Shown: positions 40,653-51,656 of the stretch, piece by piece | How the letters are laid out: the number at the start of each line of letters is the position of its first letter | How positions within the stretch are numbered: the first letter of the stretch is position 1 | DNA from: Candidatus Endonucleibacter bathymodioli | Lineage (GTDB): Bacteria > Pseudomonadota > Gammaproteobacteria > Pseudomonadales > Endozoicomonadaceae | DNA: 64,000 nucleotides | Assembly (NCBI GenBank): GCA_030674915.1 | Contig: JASXSV010000012.1 | Span: forward strand, 1-64,000 | Direction: 5' to 3' | The notes under the pieces: generated by a model | Seen by the model: only the letters and a program-made list of their open reading frames with translations | The model's database searches: none | Told to the model about the DNA's origin: nothing | Made by a program: the position numbers and the translations under genes

Positions 40653-43600
40653 ATGTTCCTAAAAATGAAAAAACACACATTTTATTTATGTATTTTTGTC
40701 AATATTATATTTACCAATATTTTCCCTGCCACAGCTCAGGATTATTGCAATAATGCGTCGGAGCCGGGCTTAGATCTGGGATGCGCCAAAACAATTTCAA
40801 ATACCGGCCTCCTTGGTCAAACTGTGAGCGGTTCTGCAACGCCGACAAACCTTTACATGAAATATCTTCTGGGGAGGAGCTATGATGGGCTGATTTGGGA
40901 TGCTGACTGGATATCCGGACACGGAGAGCGAAGATTGAGGTTTGAGCAAGATGTGAAGTTTTTGGTTCAGAGATTTGAGAGCTGGCAAAATGTCTATGTT
41001 GGATCGACACGAACTGACGGACAAAAAACAGCTGTTGAAGTGGTTTCGCTCCCACAACGAAGCATTCATATTGAGGATAGTAATATCACGCTCCACTTCG
41101 ACAGGCTTACCCTTGAAAACACAGCATTGTCTCTGAAGGATGCGGCAAGCGCAGATGGGCTGCAAACTGGTAAGATCGAGTATCTTGTGTTGGGTTCTGC
41201 TGGGGCAGGGCAGGGTGGGCGGTTGACGATGCGCAACTCATCGTTGGAGATGGGACCCGACATAAACCTCTTGATAAATGCTCCCAGTGGAGCGGCTTAC
41301 ATTCGTGCAGAGTCTGGTGACAACCTGCTAAAACTCAGAACCCAAAAAATTTATGCGAATCAATTTTCTGTGCATGTTGACGACAGTGCCAACCTGACAC
41401 TTGACGACACGAAACTACTATCACAGCAAGAAGGATCTTTATCTGTTGGAAAGGGATCTAGCTTGAAGCTTGAGAACGATTCAATATTGCAATTACTCCA
41501 ATCTAGCGGGTCAACGCTGCCGCAATCTACTGTGACTGGAGGGGGAATAAATATCGATGGGCACCTGTCAGAACTACGTATTACCGCACCTCTTTTTTCT
41601 GATAGCAATATTTCGATTAAAAAGGGTGGCTCTCTTCGAGTACAGGAAAGAGCCAACGAGCGCAGTCAGATGTCGTTTGTTGGCAATAATACGCTGAGTT
41701 TTGAGCATAGCGACTCGGCGGTGTTGGGAGCATCTGTCCATCCGAACCATTTGTTACTGAATATTGGTCAAGGTATTACCTCTATCACTGGAGTAGTGCC
41801 AAGTGCGAACCGTGGTCTTCAAGTAGACAAGGTCAATATCGATGGTGGAACCTTGGATATAGCCAGCTATGGAGCCAACACGACAGAGTGGAAAAGTCTG
41901 ACTGTGGTGAATGGAGGTGTCCTATTAGATGGCCTTAAAATGTACGACAAACTTCAAACTTTTGAGGTTAATTCTGGGACGTTGAAAACACTTTCCAGAT
42001 TTGGATCGTTTGCATACAGCGGCATTACTACAGCTAAGTTGACAAACAGTACTATCGATCTGGTTTCCGCTCTAGGGAATCAAAATCTACAAATGCCCAC
42101 GGGGTTACAAACAGTGCATATCAGTGCGGTAGGCCTGGAGTTTTTCGGAAGCAATAAGGTATTAATTGGCATTCATCCTTCTGGAAAAGACGCAATTTTT
42201 AATGGCAGGCCTATTCCTGGGAGTAAAAGGTATGCCGGTGAACTTGTTGTCAACGTTGGAAATGAAACCAATGCCAAGCTCACGGGCTTTGATACCGTTC
42301 TGTTTGTCCCAAAAGTAATTGATCCGGCGGCAACGGTTGCGGATTATGTCTCAGGTGGAATCAGTAAGATTTACACTGTTGCAGAGGCTAATACTTCAAG
42401 CGACTTGGTATCTAATAAAATAAGTTTTGATGCGGCTCCTGTTACACCGACCGCAATGCAGCTTGTGGCAGCTGGATCTGACCTTCCTTCCGATTTAATT
42501 TACACGGTCGTAAACGATCCCGTGACAGATGAGCGAGTTGATATTACATTTATAGACCTAACCTCGTTGAACAACCACAAGCTCTCCACTCAATATACGC
42601 CGCAATTTATATCCAAGGTCGTTATTCCGTCAGGTTCTAATAACACGCATGAGATTGTTGTTTCTATCTTGCCTAACATTAGCGCAGGTACATCCAAATC
42701 ATGGAATGTCACCGCTCCTAACACTAATAACGTTGTATCGATTTTGCAGACAGCAGTAATAAGCCCCGGAGGAGCAGTGTCTAATGAGGTTACGACGACG
42801 GTTACTGGAGCGAATGGTAATATTCTATCAACCAATACAGTTACTGTTCCATCCAGCTTGATTTCCGGTGGCGCTGTTCAGTTGGTGACCACGATGGTGA
42901 CTGATTCGAGCGGCGCTCATCTGCGAACAACGTCGGTAGGAGCGTCTCTTGGACAAGCCGTAGGGACCAGTAATACCGCTAGCATTGGTAGACTCTTGAG
43001 ACAGAGTGGAAAAAGTTTGCCGTCCGCTTTGATGGTAGGCGGAGTCGAGGCACTGAGTCCCGAAGCGTATGCTTCTGTCATGACTGTTGCTCTGGAGCAA
43101 AGCATACACTTGCGCAATCTAGTGCTTGTAAACGCACGGGGAAGCGCAGCAGGACATGGTAAGTCATATGGAGATTGGGCTGAGGGTTTCACAGAAAGCG
43201 GTCATCGAGTTTGGATGGACGCAAGCAAGATGAATGGGGACATAAACTCAAATGGTGATTTGTCTGGGTTCGATTATAGTACAGGTGGAGCCATATTTGG
43301 TGCGGATATATGGTCTAACGAAGCATGCAGTGTTGGAGCCTTTTTTGGCTACAGCGATTATAATATGAGCGAAAAATCATCGTCCATAGCATCCTTTGAT
43401 TTTTCGGCGAATGTTATTTCCGTCGGAGGTTATGGGAGTTATGATATTCCAAACTGGTCCATCATAGGTATGGCGAGCTATTCTTGGGCAAACACTGATG
43501 CAAAACGTGTGATAAACGCAGACACTTTCAAGGGAGATTACAAATCCCAATCTTTTGAAACATCATTTCGCGCCGAGTATACCAGTTTTCGCACCAATGA

Positions 43601-44036
43601 TTCTTGGAGAATAATGCCTGAAATAGGTTGCGGCTATATTTATTACAATCAGGAGTCTTTTACTGAAACCGGCCCGAGTAACTTCATTCTGCATATCGAA
43701 GGCACAACCGTTGAAAGTATCACCGGAAGTATTGGTCTAAATCTGACTGGTCCGGTATTTGGCTATGGGATTGAACCTTTCGGCTTTATTCGTTACGAAC
43801 ACGATTTTCTAGCTGCACAGAAAAAAGAACATAAGATATACGCTTCTTTTGCATCGACACCGAATATTTCAGAACCTTTTATCGGTACGCATCGTGGGCC
43901 AGATGCAACTGTAACAGGCATCGGCTTAAGAGGTGCAGTTAGCAATTCTGTTGATATCTCCGTCGGTATCATCTACAAGAAGCAAACCTACGGCAAAGAA
44001 TACGGAGGGGGCTTAAAGGTAACACGAGTATTTTGA
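40653..44036 (+). CDS. Autotransporter (type Va secretion) protein
   Basis: About 1127 residues. A signal peptide ends in 'IFPATAQ', followed by a ~750-residue passenger with many short beta-strand, Gly/Ser/Asn-rich segments ('LTLDDTKLLS', 'GGGINIDGHLSELRI'), consistent with a beta-helix. A ~280-residue C-terminal beta-barrel begins near 'GDWAEGFTESGHRVWMDASK' and ends in Phe, as required for BAM insertion. The barrel would secrete and anchor the passenger on the surface. Adhesion or an enzymatic role cannot be told apart; no protease motif was seen. The start is ATG at 40653 or 40665; both keep the signal. It is G+C-richer than its neighbours, like the preceding lipoprotein gene. Confidence 0.87.
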   Translation: MFLKMKKHTFYLCIFVNIIFTNIFPATAQDYCNNASEPGLDLGCAKTISNTGLLGQTVSGSATPTNLYMKYLLGRSYDGLIWDADWISGHGERRLRFEQDVKFLVQRFESWQNVYVGSTRTDGQKTAVEVVSLPQRSIHIEDSNITLHFDRLTLENTALSLKDAASADGLQTGKIEYLVLGSAGAGQGGRLTMRNSSLEMGPDINLLINAPSGAAYIRAESGDNLLKLRTQKIYANQFSVHVDDSANLTLDDTKLLSQQEGSLSVGKGSSLKLENDSILQLLQSSGSTLPQSTVTGGGINIDGHLSELRITAPLFSDSNISIKKGGSLRVQERANERSQMSFVGNNTLSFEHSDSAVLGASVHPNHLLLNIGQGITSITGVVPSANRGLQVDKVNIDGGTLDIASYGANTTEWKSLTVVNGGVLLDGLKMYDKLQTFEVNSGTLKTLSRFGSFAYSGITTAKLTNSTIDLVSALGNQNLQMPTGLQTVHISAVGLEFFGSNKVLIGIHPSGKDAIFNGRPIPGSKRYAGELVVNVGNETNAKLTGFDTVLFVPKVIDPAATVADYVSGGISKIYTVAEANTSSDLVSNKISFDAAPVTPTAMQLVAAGSDLPSDLIYTVVNDPVTDERVDITFIDLTSLNNHKLSTQYTPQFISKVVIPSGSNNTHEIVVSILPNISAGTSKSWNVTAPNTNNVVSILQTAVISPGGAVSNEVTTTVTGANGNILSTNTVTVPSSLISGGAVQLVTTMVTDSSGAHLRTTSVGASLGQAVGTSNTASIGRLLRQSGKSLPSALMVGGVEALSPEAYASVMTVALEQSIHLRNLVLVNARGSAAGHGKSYGDWAEGFTESGHRVWMDASKMNGDINSNGDLSGFDYSTGGAIFGADIWSNEACSVGAFFGYSDYNMSEKSSSIASFDFSANVISVGGYGSYDIPNWSIIGMASYSWANTDAKRVINADTFKGDYKSQSFETSFRAEYTSFRTNDSWRIMPEIGCGYIYYNQESFTETGPSNFILHIEGTTVESITGSIGLNLTGPVFGYGIEPFGFIRYEHDFLAAQKKEHKIYASFASTPNISEPFIGTHRGPDATVTGIGLRGAVSNSVDISVGIIYKKQTYGKEYGGGLKVTRVF

Positions 44037-44652
44037 TGGCGATTCTGAAAAGTTGTTTGTGTTATGAAATAAGAGAAATTAAATGCCTTCCTAAAATTTG
44101 TGGATTGTTGTTTGGTTGATCCCTGAGGAATATGGACAACACATGCAAAAAAATAAAATACAAAAATGAGTTTCTAGTGTTATTTTATGATAAAAAAATC
44201 TGTTGGGTGTTTGTCAGCAAAGTAATAACAAACAATGTTATTTGCAAATAAAGCCTATATGAATATAACTTACAATGATTTGAATATTTTTCAAATAAAT
44301 ACGCGTTAGTATCCAAGCATAGATACTTATAATTAGTTATATTCATGTGCTTTCTCCGCATAATATCACTGATGGCATTATTCAAATACTAAATTTATTT
44401 TTTCTGATAGGCAGAGCAGTAGATGATGCAGGCTGATCTTCATCAGTAACATCGACTTCATCGGTTATCATTCTCTGTCATCATGCGTTTTTTATGGAGG
44501 GATTATAGATATGTTTTTTACTGTGGTATGAGGGTAGTTTTTAGTATAAATAAAGAAGTGGGGGAATAGTTTCAAAGTCAAGAGTTTTGAGTAGTAGCTG
44601 GCATATATTCTTATGTAAATATAAATGTTTTTTATGAAAGATTGGTGAACAC
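44037..44652. other. AT-rich intergenic region upstream of the adhesin
   Basis: About 610 bp with no supported gene. Such a long upstream region is compatible with regulation of the adhesin operon, but no operator was recognised. Confidence 0.4.
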
Positions 44653-47600
44653 ATGAAATCTTATACAGTTGTTGCGAGTGAAGGTGATACTTTTGTGCGT
44701 GATGCATCAGGTAATCTGACCTTAGTTAAATCAGGAGATGTTTTACCTGAAACCGCTATTGTCGAAAAAGGTGAAAATTCTCACCTTGTATTACAAGGAG
44801 ACCAGCAAACTGTATCAATCAATACGACTTCTGGGGTGCCATTAAGCAGCCTTCTTGAAAACACGAATGCCTATTCAGTTGAAGATCCTTCTAGTTCAGC
44901 AACTATGCGAAGTGATAATGCTGCAGTTGCACCTGATGATGTATCACGCGTCAATAATTCATCGAATCAAGTTGTGGTTGAGGATGAAGAAGAAATATTA
45001 AGTGACGTGCACAGACCTGCTGAAGTTGTTGAACTAAATACACTGAACATAAATGTGAATCATGGGGAATTAGGCGCAGCGGAGCGAATGGCAAGTGGCA
45101 ATAAGTTAGTAGATGAGCAAGCCAGAAACATCCTGAATGATGTTGTAGGGGGGGATGCTGTAACGATAGGATTAAGTTCTACAAGTAATAGTGGAGGTCC
45201 AGGTCATGATAATCTTACGAATAAGAGGAAACCAGAGATAGTTGGACATACAGCTATTCCTTTTTCAAAAGTAGATATTTTAGAAAATGGAAAAGTTATT
45301 GGGCATACTGTATCGGATAAGAATGGTAACTATAGTGTTACAGAACCACTGCCCGATGGTGTGCATACTTTAACAGCGCAAGCGACAGCGCTAACGGCTC
45401 TAACTCATGTTACATCTTCGCCATTAACTATCACTGTTGACACTACCATTAATGCACAAGATGATACCAATACTGCGACAGAGGACCAAGCTTTAGGAGT
45501 AACCTCTGGCAACGTTCTAGATAATGACGATAAAGACGGCACAGTAGTAACAACCACAGGTGACATTAAAGGTAAGTATGGAACGTTCCATATGCAAACC
45601 GATGGTAAATATACTTATGATCTTGATAATACAAACCCAGCAGTTCAAGCGCTTGCAGAAGGTGCAACATTACCAGATCCAGTAAATTATACGATCAAAG
45701 ATGCAGCAGGAAACACAGGAACAGCAAAACTGACAATAACCATTACAGGAACGAACGACGCACCAAGTCTGAAAGTGGATCAAACAACAAATGTAGTAGG
45801 AACACTTAAAGCAGTAGATGTTGATAAAGGAGATACGCATACCTTTGCCGTAGTTAATGGGGCAGGCAATTACGGAACGTTAACCGTAGATAAAACAACA
45901 GGTGCCTATACTTTTGCGTCAAATACAAATATTTCAGGAATGCACTTAGATCCAGTAAGTGGAAAATATACTGGTGAAGTTTGCTTTGAGGTAAAAGTAA
46001 CTGACAATCATAGAGCTACACAGAGTAAATTTATTACTTTTACCAGTGAGGCGGTATTGACACAAACAAAACCTAATGCGCTTCCCACAATAACAACTAG
46101 CGTTCCTGGGGTTCCAGTTGTAACAGATCACAAGCCAACGATAATACCTGGTACTGTTAGTAATGCAGTGACTATTGACTTATCAAAGAAAACTGATAGT
46201 GGAAATTCAGATCATGATAATCTTACAAATATTACCAAGCCAGAGATAACTGGAAAGACAGATATTCCTTTTTCAAAAATTGATATTTTAGAAAATGGAA
46301 AGCCTATAGCGTATGCTATATCAGATAAGGATGGTCACTATAAAATTGTAGTACCACAGCCACTGCCAGATGGTCTGCATACTTTAACAGCGATAGCGGT
46401 AGCGCCATCGGTTACAACGCCTGTTAAATCTGGGGATTTAGATCTCACTATTGATACGGATGTTAAGGCAACAGACGATACCAATACTGCGAGAGAGGAT
46501 CAAGGTCCAGCAGAAACTAGTGGGAATGTTCTAACTAATGACGATGCGGGTTCAAAAGTAACAACTACAGGTGAGATTAAAGGTAAGTATGGAACGGTCC
46601 ATATGACTGAGAGTGGTCATTATATTTATATTCTTGATAATACAAACCCAGCAGTTCAAGCGCTTGCAGAAGGTGAAAAATTACCAGATCCAGTAAATTA
46701 TGGTATCAAAGATGCAGCAGGAAATACAGCAACAGCAAAACTGACAATAACCATTACAGGAACGAACGACGCACCAGATCTAATTGTACATCACACATCA
46801 AATGTAGTAGGAACACTTAAAGCAGTCGATGTTGATAAAGGAGATACGCATACCTTTGCCGTAGTTAATGGGACAGGTAATTACGGAACTTTAACCGTAC
46901 ATCCAAAAACAGGCGCCTATACTTTTGCGTCAAATAAAAACATTTCAGGAATGCACTTAGATCCAGTAAGTGGAAAATATACTGGTGAAGTTTTCTTTGA
47001 GGTAAAAGTAACTGACAATCATAGAGCTACACAGAGTAAATTTATTACTTTTACCAGTGAGGCGGTATTGACACAAACAAAACCTAATGCGCTTCCCACA
47101 ATAACAACTAGCGTTCCTGGGGTTCCAGTTGTAACAGATCACAAGCCAACGATAACACCTGGTACTGTTAGTAATGCAGTGACTATTGACTTATCAAAGG
47201 GAACGGATAGTGGAAATTCAGATCAAGATAAGATTACAAATATTAAGCATCCTGAGGTAATTGGCAAGACAGATATTCCTTTTTCAAAAGTAGACATTGT
47301 AGAAAATGGACATCCTATAGCGCATGCTATATCAGATGAGCACGGTCACTATAAGATTATAGTACCACAGCCACTGCCTGATGGTCCGCATACTTTAACA
47401 GCGATAGCGGTAGCGCCATCGGTTACAACGCCTGTTAAATCTGGGGATTTAGATCTCACTATTGATACGGATGTTAAGGCAACAGACGATACCAATACTG
47501 CGACAGAGGATCAAGGTCCAGCAGAAACTGGTGGGAATGTTCTAACTAATGACGATGCGGGTTCAAAAGTAACAACTACAGGTGAGATTAAAGGTAAGTA

Positions 47601-50600
47601 TGGAACGGTCCATATGACTGAGAGTGGTCATTATATTTATACTCTTGATAATACAAACCCAGCAGTTCAAGCGCTTGCAGTAGGTGAAAAATTACCAGAT
47701 CCAGTAAATTATACGATCAAAGATGCAGCAGGAAACACAGCAACAGCAAAACTGACAATAACCATTACAGGAACGAACGACACACCAAGTCTGAAAGTGG
47801 ATCAAACAACACATATAGAAGGAATACTTAAAGCAGTAGATGTTGATAAAATAGATACGCATACCTTTGCCGTAGTTAATGGGACAGGTAATTACGGAAC
47901 TTTAACCGTACATCCAAAAACAGGCGCCTATACTTTTAAGTCAAATAAAAACATTTCAGGAATGCACTTAGATCCAGTAAGTGGAAAATATACTGGTGAA
48001 GTTTTCTTTGAGGTAAAAGTAACTGACAATCATAGAGCTACACAGAGTAAATTTATTACTTTTACCAGTGAGGCGGTATTGACACAAACAAAACCTAATG
48101 CGCTTCCCACAATAACAACTAGCGTTCCTGGGGTTCCAGTTGTAACAGATCACAAGCCAACGATAACACCTGGTACTGTTAGTAATGCAGTGACTATTGA
48201 CTTATCAAAGGGAACGGATAGTGGAAATTCAGATCAAGATAAGATTACAAATATTAAGCATCCTGAGGTAATTGGCAAGACAGATATTCCTTTTTCAAAA
48301 GTAGAAATTGTAGAAAATGGACATCCTATAGCGCATGCTATATCAGATGAGCATGGTCACTATAAGATTATAGTACCACAGCCACTGCCTGATGGTCCGC
48401 ATACTTTAACAGCGATAGCGGTAGCGCCATCGGTTACAACGCCTGTTAAATCTGGGGATTTAGATCTCACTATTGATACGGATGTTAAGGCAACAGACGA
48501 TACCAATACTGCGACAGAGGATCAAGCTTTAGGAGTAACCTCTGGCAACGTTCTAGATAATGACGATAAAGACGGCACAGTAGTAACAACCACAGGTCCC
48601 ATTCCAGGTAAGTATGGAATGGTCCATATGCAAGCCGATGGTAAATATACTTATGATCTTGATAATAAAAACCCAGCAGTTCAAGCGCTTGCAGTAGGTG
48701 AAAAATTACCAGATCCAGTAAATTATACGATCAAAGATGCAGCAGGAAACACAGCAACAGCAAAACTGACAATAACCATTACAGGAACGAACGACACACC
48801 AAGTCTGAAAGTGGATCAAACAACACATATAGAAGGAATACTTAAAGCAGTAGATGTTGATAAAATAGATACGCATACATTTGCCGTAGTTAATGGGGAA
48901 GGCAATTACGGAAGGTTAACCGTAGAGAAAACAACAGGTTCCTATACTTTTTCGTCAAATACAAATGTTTTAGGAATGCACTTAGATCCAGTAAGTGGAA
49001 AATATACTGGTGAAGTTTGCTTTGAGGTAAAAGTAACTGACAATCATGGCGCTACACAGAGTAAATTTATTACTTTTACCAGTGAGGCGGTATTGACAGA
49101 AACGACACCTAATATGCCTCCCGCAATAACAACTAGCGTTCCTGGGGCTCCAGTTGTAACAGATATCAAACCAGTTATAACACGTGGTACTGTTAGTAAT
49201 GCAGTGACTATTGACTTATCAAAGGCAACGGATAGTGGGATTTCAGATCAAGATAAGATTACAAATATTCAGCAGCCTGAGATATTTGGCAAGACAGATA
49301 TTCCTTTTTCAAAAATTGAGATTTTAGAAAATAGGAAAACTATAGCGCATGCTATATCAGATGAGTATGGTAACTATAAAATTACAGTACCACAGCCACT
49401 GCCTGATGGTACGCATACTTTAACAGCGATAGCGGTAGCGCCATCGGTTATAAGGTCTGTTAAATCTGGGAATTTAGATCTCACTATTGATACGGATGTT
49501 AAGGCAACAGACGATACCAATACTGCGACAGAGGACCAAGCTCTAGGAGTAACCTCTGGCAACGTTCTAGGTAATGACGATAAAGACGGCACAGTAGTAA
49601 CAAACACAGGTGACATTAAAGGTAATTATGGAACGGTCCATATGCAAGCCAATGGTGATTATACTTATGATCTTGATAATACAAAATCAGCAGTTCAAGC
49701 GCTTGCAGAAGGTGTAATATTATTAGATCCAGTAAATTATACGATCAAAGATGCAGCAGGAAACACAGCAACAGCAAAACTGACAATAACCATTACAGGA
49801 ACGAACGACGCACCAAGTCTGAAAGTGGATCCAACAACACATATAGTAGGAACACTTAAAGCAGTCGATGTTGATAAAGGAGATACGCATACCTTTGCCG
49901 TAGTTGATGGGAAAGGTAATTACGGAAATTTAACCGTACATCCAAAAACAGGTGCCTATACTTTTACGTCAAATACAAATATTTCAGGAATGCACTTCGA
50001 TTCAGCAAGTGGAAAATATACTGGTAAAGTTTTCTTTGAGGTAAAAGTAACTGACAATCATGGCGCTACACAGAGTAAATTTATTACTTTTACCAGTGAG
50101 GCGGTATTGACAGAAACGACACCTAATATGCCTCCCACAATAACAACTAGCGTTCCTAAGGAGCCAGATGTAACAGATGCCAAACCAGTTATAACACCTA
50201 GTACTGTTAGTAATTCAGTGACTATTGACTTATCAAAGGCAACGGATAGTGGAATTTCAGATCAGGATAAGATTACAAATATTCCGAATCCTGAGATAAT
50301 TGGCAAGACATATGTTCCTTTTTCAAAAATTGAAATTTTAGAAAATGGACATGCTATAGCGCAGGCTATATCAAATGCGGCTCGTGACTATAAAATTGCA
50401 GTACCACTGCCACTTGCAGATGGCACGCATACTTTAACAGCGATGGCGGTAGCGCCATCGGTTACAACGACTGTTAAATCTGGGCCTTTAGATCTCAAGA
50501 TTGACACTATTATTAATGCAGGGCACGATGTCGATTCTGCGACAGAAGGTCAAGCTGCAGGAGCCACCCAAGGTGACGTTCTAGCTAATGACGATAGGGG

Positions 50601-51570
50601 TTCAACAGTAACAACCATAGGTGACATTCCAGGTAAGTATGGAATGTTCCATATGCAAGCCGATGGTAAATATACTTATGATCTTGATAATACAAACCCA
50701 GCAGTTCAAGCGCTTAACAAAGGTGAATCATTACCAGATCCAATACCCTATAAGATCACAGATATAGCAGGAAATACATCACCAGCAACACTGACAATAA
50801 TCATTGCAGGAGTAGGCGTAGCGCCACCGCCACCGCCACCAACGTCAACAGCGACGACAACAACTACTGCCGCGATGATCAGCGGAAACGTTTTGGGTAA
50901 CGATGATCATGCGCAGGGTGGAATAGTAGTGGCAATTACGCCGTTGGTAACTTCTCATGGGGTTTACACATTAGATAAAGATGGTTCATATACCTTTACC
51001 GTTGATCAACAGGCTTCCAAAAATATTGCAGCAGGAGCCCATGAAGAAGATACGCTTACCTATGAAGTTACAGATGCAGCAGGAAACACAGCCTCTGCGA
51101 TGTTAACAACTAGTATTAATGCTGATGGTGCTATGTATAACATTATTAATGCAGCGCATGATGCACCAGCTGAAGCACGTGATGTACTTGATTTTGATAT
51201 AAGCGTAAGAGATGAAATGCATTCTTTTTCATTACCGGTTCATGATAATGCGATGCTAAATCTTGATAACATAGAGCACCATTTAGAAAACGCAAAAACG
51301 GCAGAACCACCGGCTGCGCATGATGCTTTGGCCATTGCCGCAACACTTATCAATGATGCTCAAGAAAGCTCAAAAGATGCGCCTATTATTAAAGCCGTTG
51401 AAAACAAAGAAGGAAAAACCCACGTCTCGAATCCTAATGCTCCAACTATAGAACATGGAGGAGATCATACTCACGATACATCAACTAGGACTGTTGAATT
51501 TGCTGGTGATAATCATCACAAGCAAGATAGTCACAATGATAATCATGATGATGGTACAGGATTAACATAG
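44653..51570 (+). CDS. Giant repetitive type I-secreted adhesin (LapA/BapA-like)
   Basis: The protein has 2305 residues. The N-terminus (about 1-60, 'VVASEGDTFVRDASGNLTLV') resembles the LapA-type retention module that holds such adhesins in the outer membrane. From residue ~170 to ~2055 are six repeats of ~337 residues, each made of an Ig-like unit ('PFSKVDILENGK...DGVHTLTA'), a VCBS unit ('GKYTYDLDN.NPAVQAL... DPVNYTIKDAAGN') and a second VCBS/cadherin-like unit ('HTFAVVNG.GNYGTLTV'). A partial VCBS unit and an Asp/His-rich C-terminus (likely secretion signal) close the protein. No classical RTX nonapeptides were seen. The exporter, adaptor and channel genes follow. The expected role is attachment to host surfaces or biofilm. 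The LapG-type cleavage site needs checking. Confidence 0.88.
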   Translation: MKSYTVVASEGDTFVRDASGNLTLVKSGDVLPETAIVEKGENSHLVLQGDQQTVSINTTSGVPLSSLLENTNAYSVEDPSSSATMRSDNAAVAPDDVSRVNNSSNQVVVEDEEEILSDVHRPAEVVELNTLNINVNHGELGAAERMASGNKLVDEQARNILNDVVGGDAVTIGLSSTSNSGGPGHDNLTNKRKPEIVGHTAIPFSKVDILENGKVIGHTVSDKNGNYSVTEPLPDGVHTLTAQATALTALTHVTSSPLTITVDTTINAQDDTNTATEDQALGVTSGNVLDNDDKDGTVVTTTGDIKGKYGTFHMQTDGKYTYDLDNTNPAVQALAEGATLPDPVNYTIKDAAGNTGTAKLTITITGTNDAPSLKVDQTTNVVGTLKAVDVDKGDTHTFAVVNGAGNYGTLTVDKTTGAYTFASNTNISGMHLDPVSGKYTGEVCFEVKVTDNHRATQSKFITFTSEAVLTQTKPNALPTITTSVPGVPVVTDHKPTIIPGTVSNAVTIDLSKKTDSGNSDHDNLTNITKPEITGKTDIPFSKIDILENGKPIAYAISDKDGHYKIVVPQPLPDGLHTLTAIAVAPSVTTPVKSGDLDLTIDTDVKATDDTNTAREDQGPAETSGNVLTNDDAGSKVTTTGEIKGKYGTVHMTESGHYIYILDNTNPAVQALAEGEKLPDPVNYGIKDAAGNTATAKLTITITGTNDAPDLIVHHTSNVVGTLKAVDVDKGDTHTFAVVNGTGNYGTLTVHPKTGAYTFASNKNISGMHLDPVSGKYTGEVFFEVKVTDNHRATQSKFITFTSEAVLTQTKPNALPTITTSVPGVPVVTDHKPTITPGTVSNAVTIDLSKGTDSGNSDQDKITNIKHPEVIGKTDIPFSKVDIVENGHPIAHAISDEHGHYKIIVPQPLPDGPHTLTAIAVAPSVTTPVKSGDLDLTIDTDVKATDDTNTATEDQGPAETGGNVLTNDDAGSKVTTTGEIKGKYGTVHMTESGHYIYTLDNTNPAVQALAVGEKLPDPVNYTIKDAAGNTATAKLTITITGTNDTPSLKVDQTTHIEGILKAVDVDKIDTHTFAVVNGTGNYGTLTVHPKTGAYTFKSNKNISGMHLDPVSGKYTGEVFFEVKVTDNHRATQSKFITFTSEAVLTQTKPNALPTITTSVPGVPVVTDHKPTITPGTVSNAVTIDLSKGTDSGNSDQDKITNIKHPEVIGKTDIPFSKVEIVENGHPIAHAISDEHGHYKIIVPQPLPDGPHTLTAIAVAPSVTTPVKSGDLDLTIDTDVKATDDTNTATEDQALGVTSGNVLDNDDKDGTVVTTTGPIPGKYGMVHMQADGKYTYDLDNKNPAVQALAVGEKLPDPVNYTIKDAAGNTATAKLTITITGTNDTPSLKVDQTTHIEGILKAVDVDKIDTHTFAVVNGEGNYGRLTVEKTTGSYTFSSNTNVLGMHLDPVSGKYTGEVCFEVKVTDNHGATQSKFITFTSEAVLTETTPNMPPAITTSVPGAPVVTDIKPVITRGTVSNAVTIDLSKATDSGISDQDKITNIQQPEIFGKTDIPFSKIEILENRKTIAHAISDEYGNYKITVPQPLPDGTHTLTAIAVAPSVIRSVKSGNLDLTIDTDVKATDDTNTATEDQALGVTSGNVLGNDDKDGTVVTNTGDIKGNYGTVHMQANGDYTYDLDNTKSAVQALAEGVILLDPVNYTIKDAAGNTATAKLTITITGTNDAPSLKVDPTTHIVGTLKAVDVDKGDTHTFAVVDGKGNYGNLTVHPKTGAYTFTSNTNISGMHFDSASGKYTGKVFFEVKVTDNHGATQSKFITFTSEAVLTETTPNMPPTITTSVPKEPDVTDAKPVITPSTVSNSVTIDLSKATDSGISDQDKITNIPNPEIIGKTYVPFSKIEILENGHAIAQAISNAARDYKIAVPLPLADGTHTLTAMAVAPSVTTTVKSGPLDLKIDTIINAGHDVDSATEGQAAGATQGDVLANDDRGSTVTTIGDIPGKYGMFHMQADGKYTYDLDNTNPAVQALNKGESLPDPIPYKITDIAGNTSPATLTIIIAGVGVAPPPPPPTSTATTTTTAAMISGNVLGNDDHAQGGIVVAITPLVTSHGVYTLDKDGSYTFTVDQQASKNIAAGAHEEDTLTYEVTDAAGNTASAMLTTSINADGAMYNIINAAHDAPAEARDVLDFDISVRDEMHSFSLPVHDNAMLNLDNIEHHLENAKTAEPPAAHDALAIAATLINDAQESSKDAPIIKAVENKEGKTHVSNPNAPTIEHGGDHTHDTSTRTVEFAGDNHHKQDSHNDNHDDGTGLT
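45160..50817 (+). repeat. Six tandem ~1.01-kb repeats within the adhesin gene
   Basis: Repeat starts, taken at the 'VTIDLSK'-type motif, are 45160, 46168, 47179, 48190, 49204 and 50218: spacings of 1008, 1011, 1011, 1014 and 1014 bp. The 46168-49203 units are almost identical over long stretches, and all spacings are multiples of three. The last unit is truncated. Recombination between units can change adhesin length without breaking the frame. Confidence 0.93.
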
Positions 51571-51656
51571 TGATCTTTTAAATGATCAGAAAAAATATGA
51601 AATAGTTTAAGGTCTATAAATTTAGGTTGTCTCTAAAATTGAGAATAGGAATAAAT

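Noticed and set aside
45946..48153. Three identical-looking 61-codon minus-strand frames spaced 1011 bp apart
   Set aside because: They are antisense shadows of the repeated adhesin coding sequence; their spacing simply reports the repeat length.
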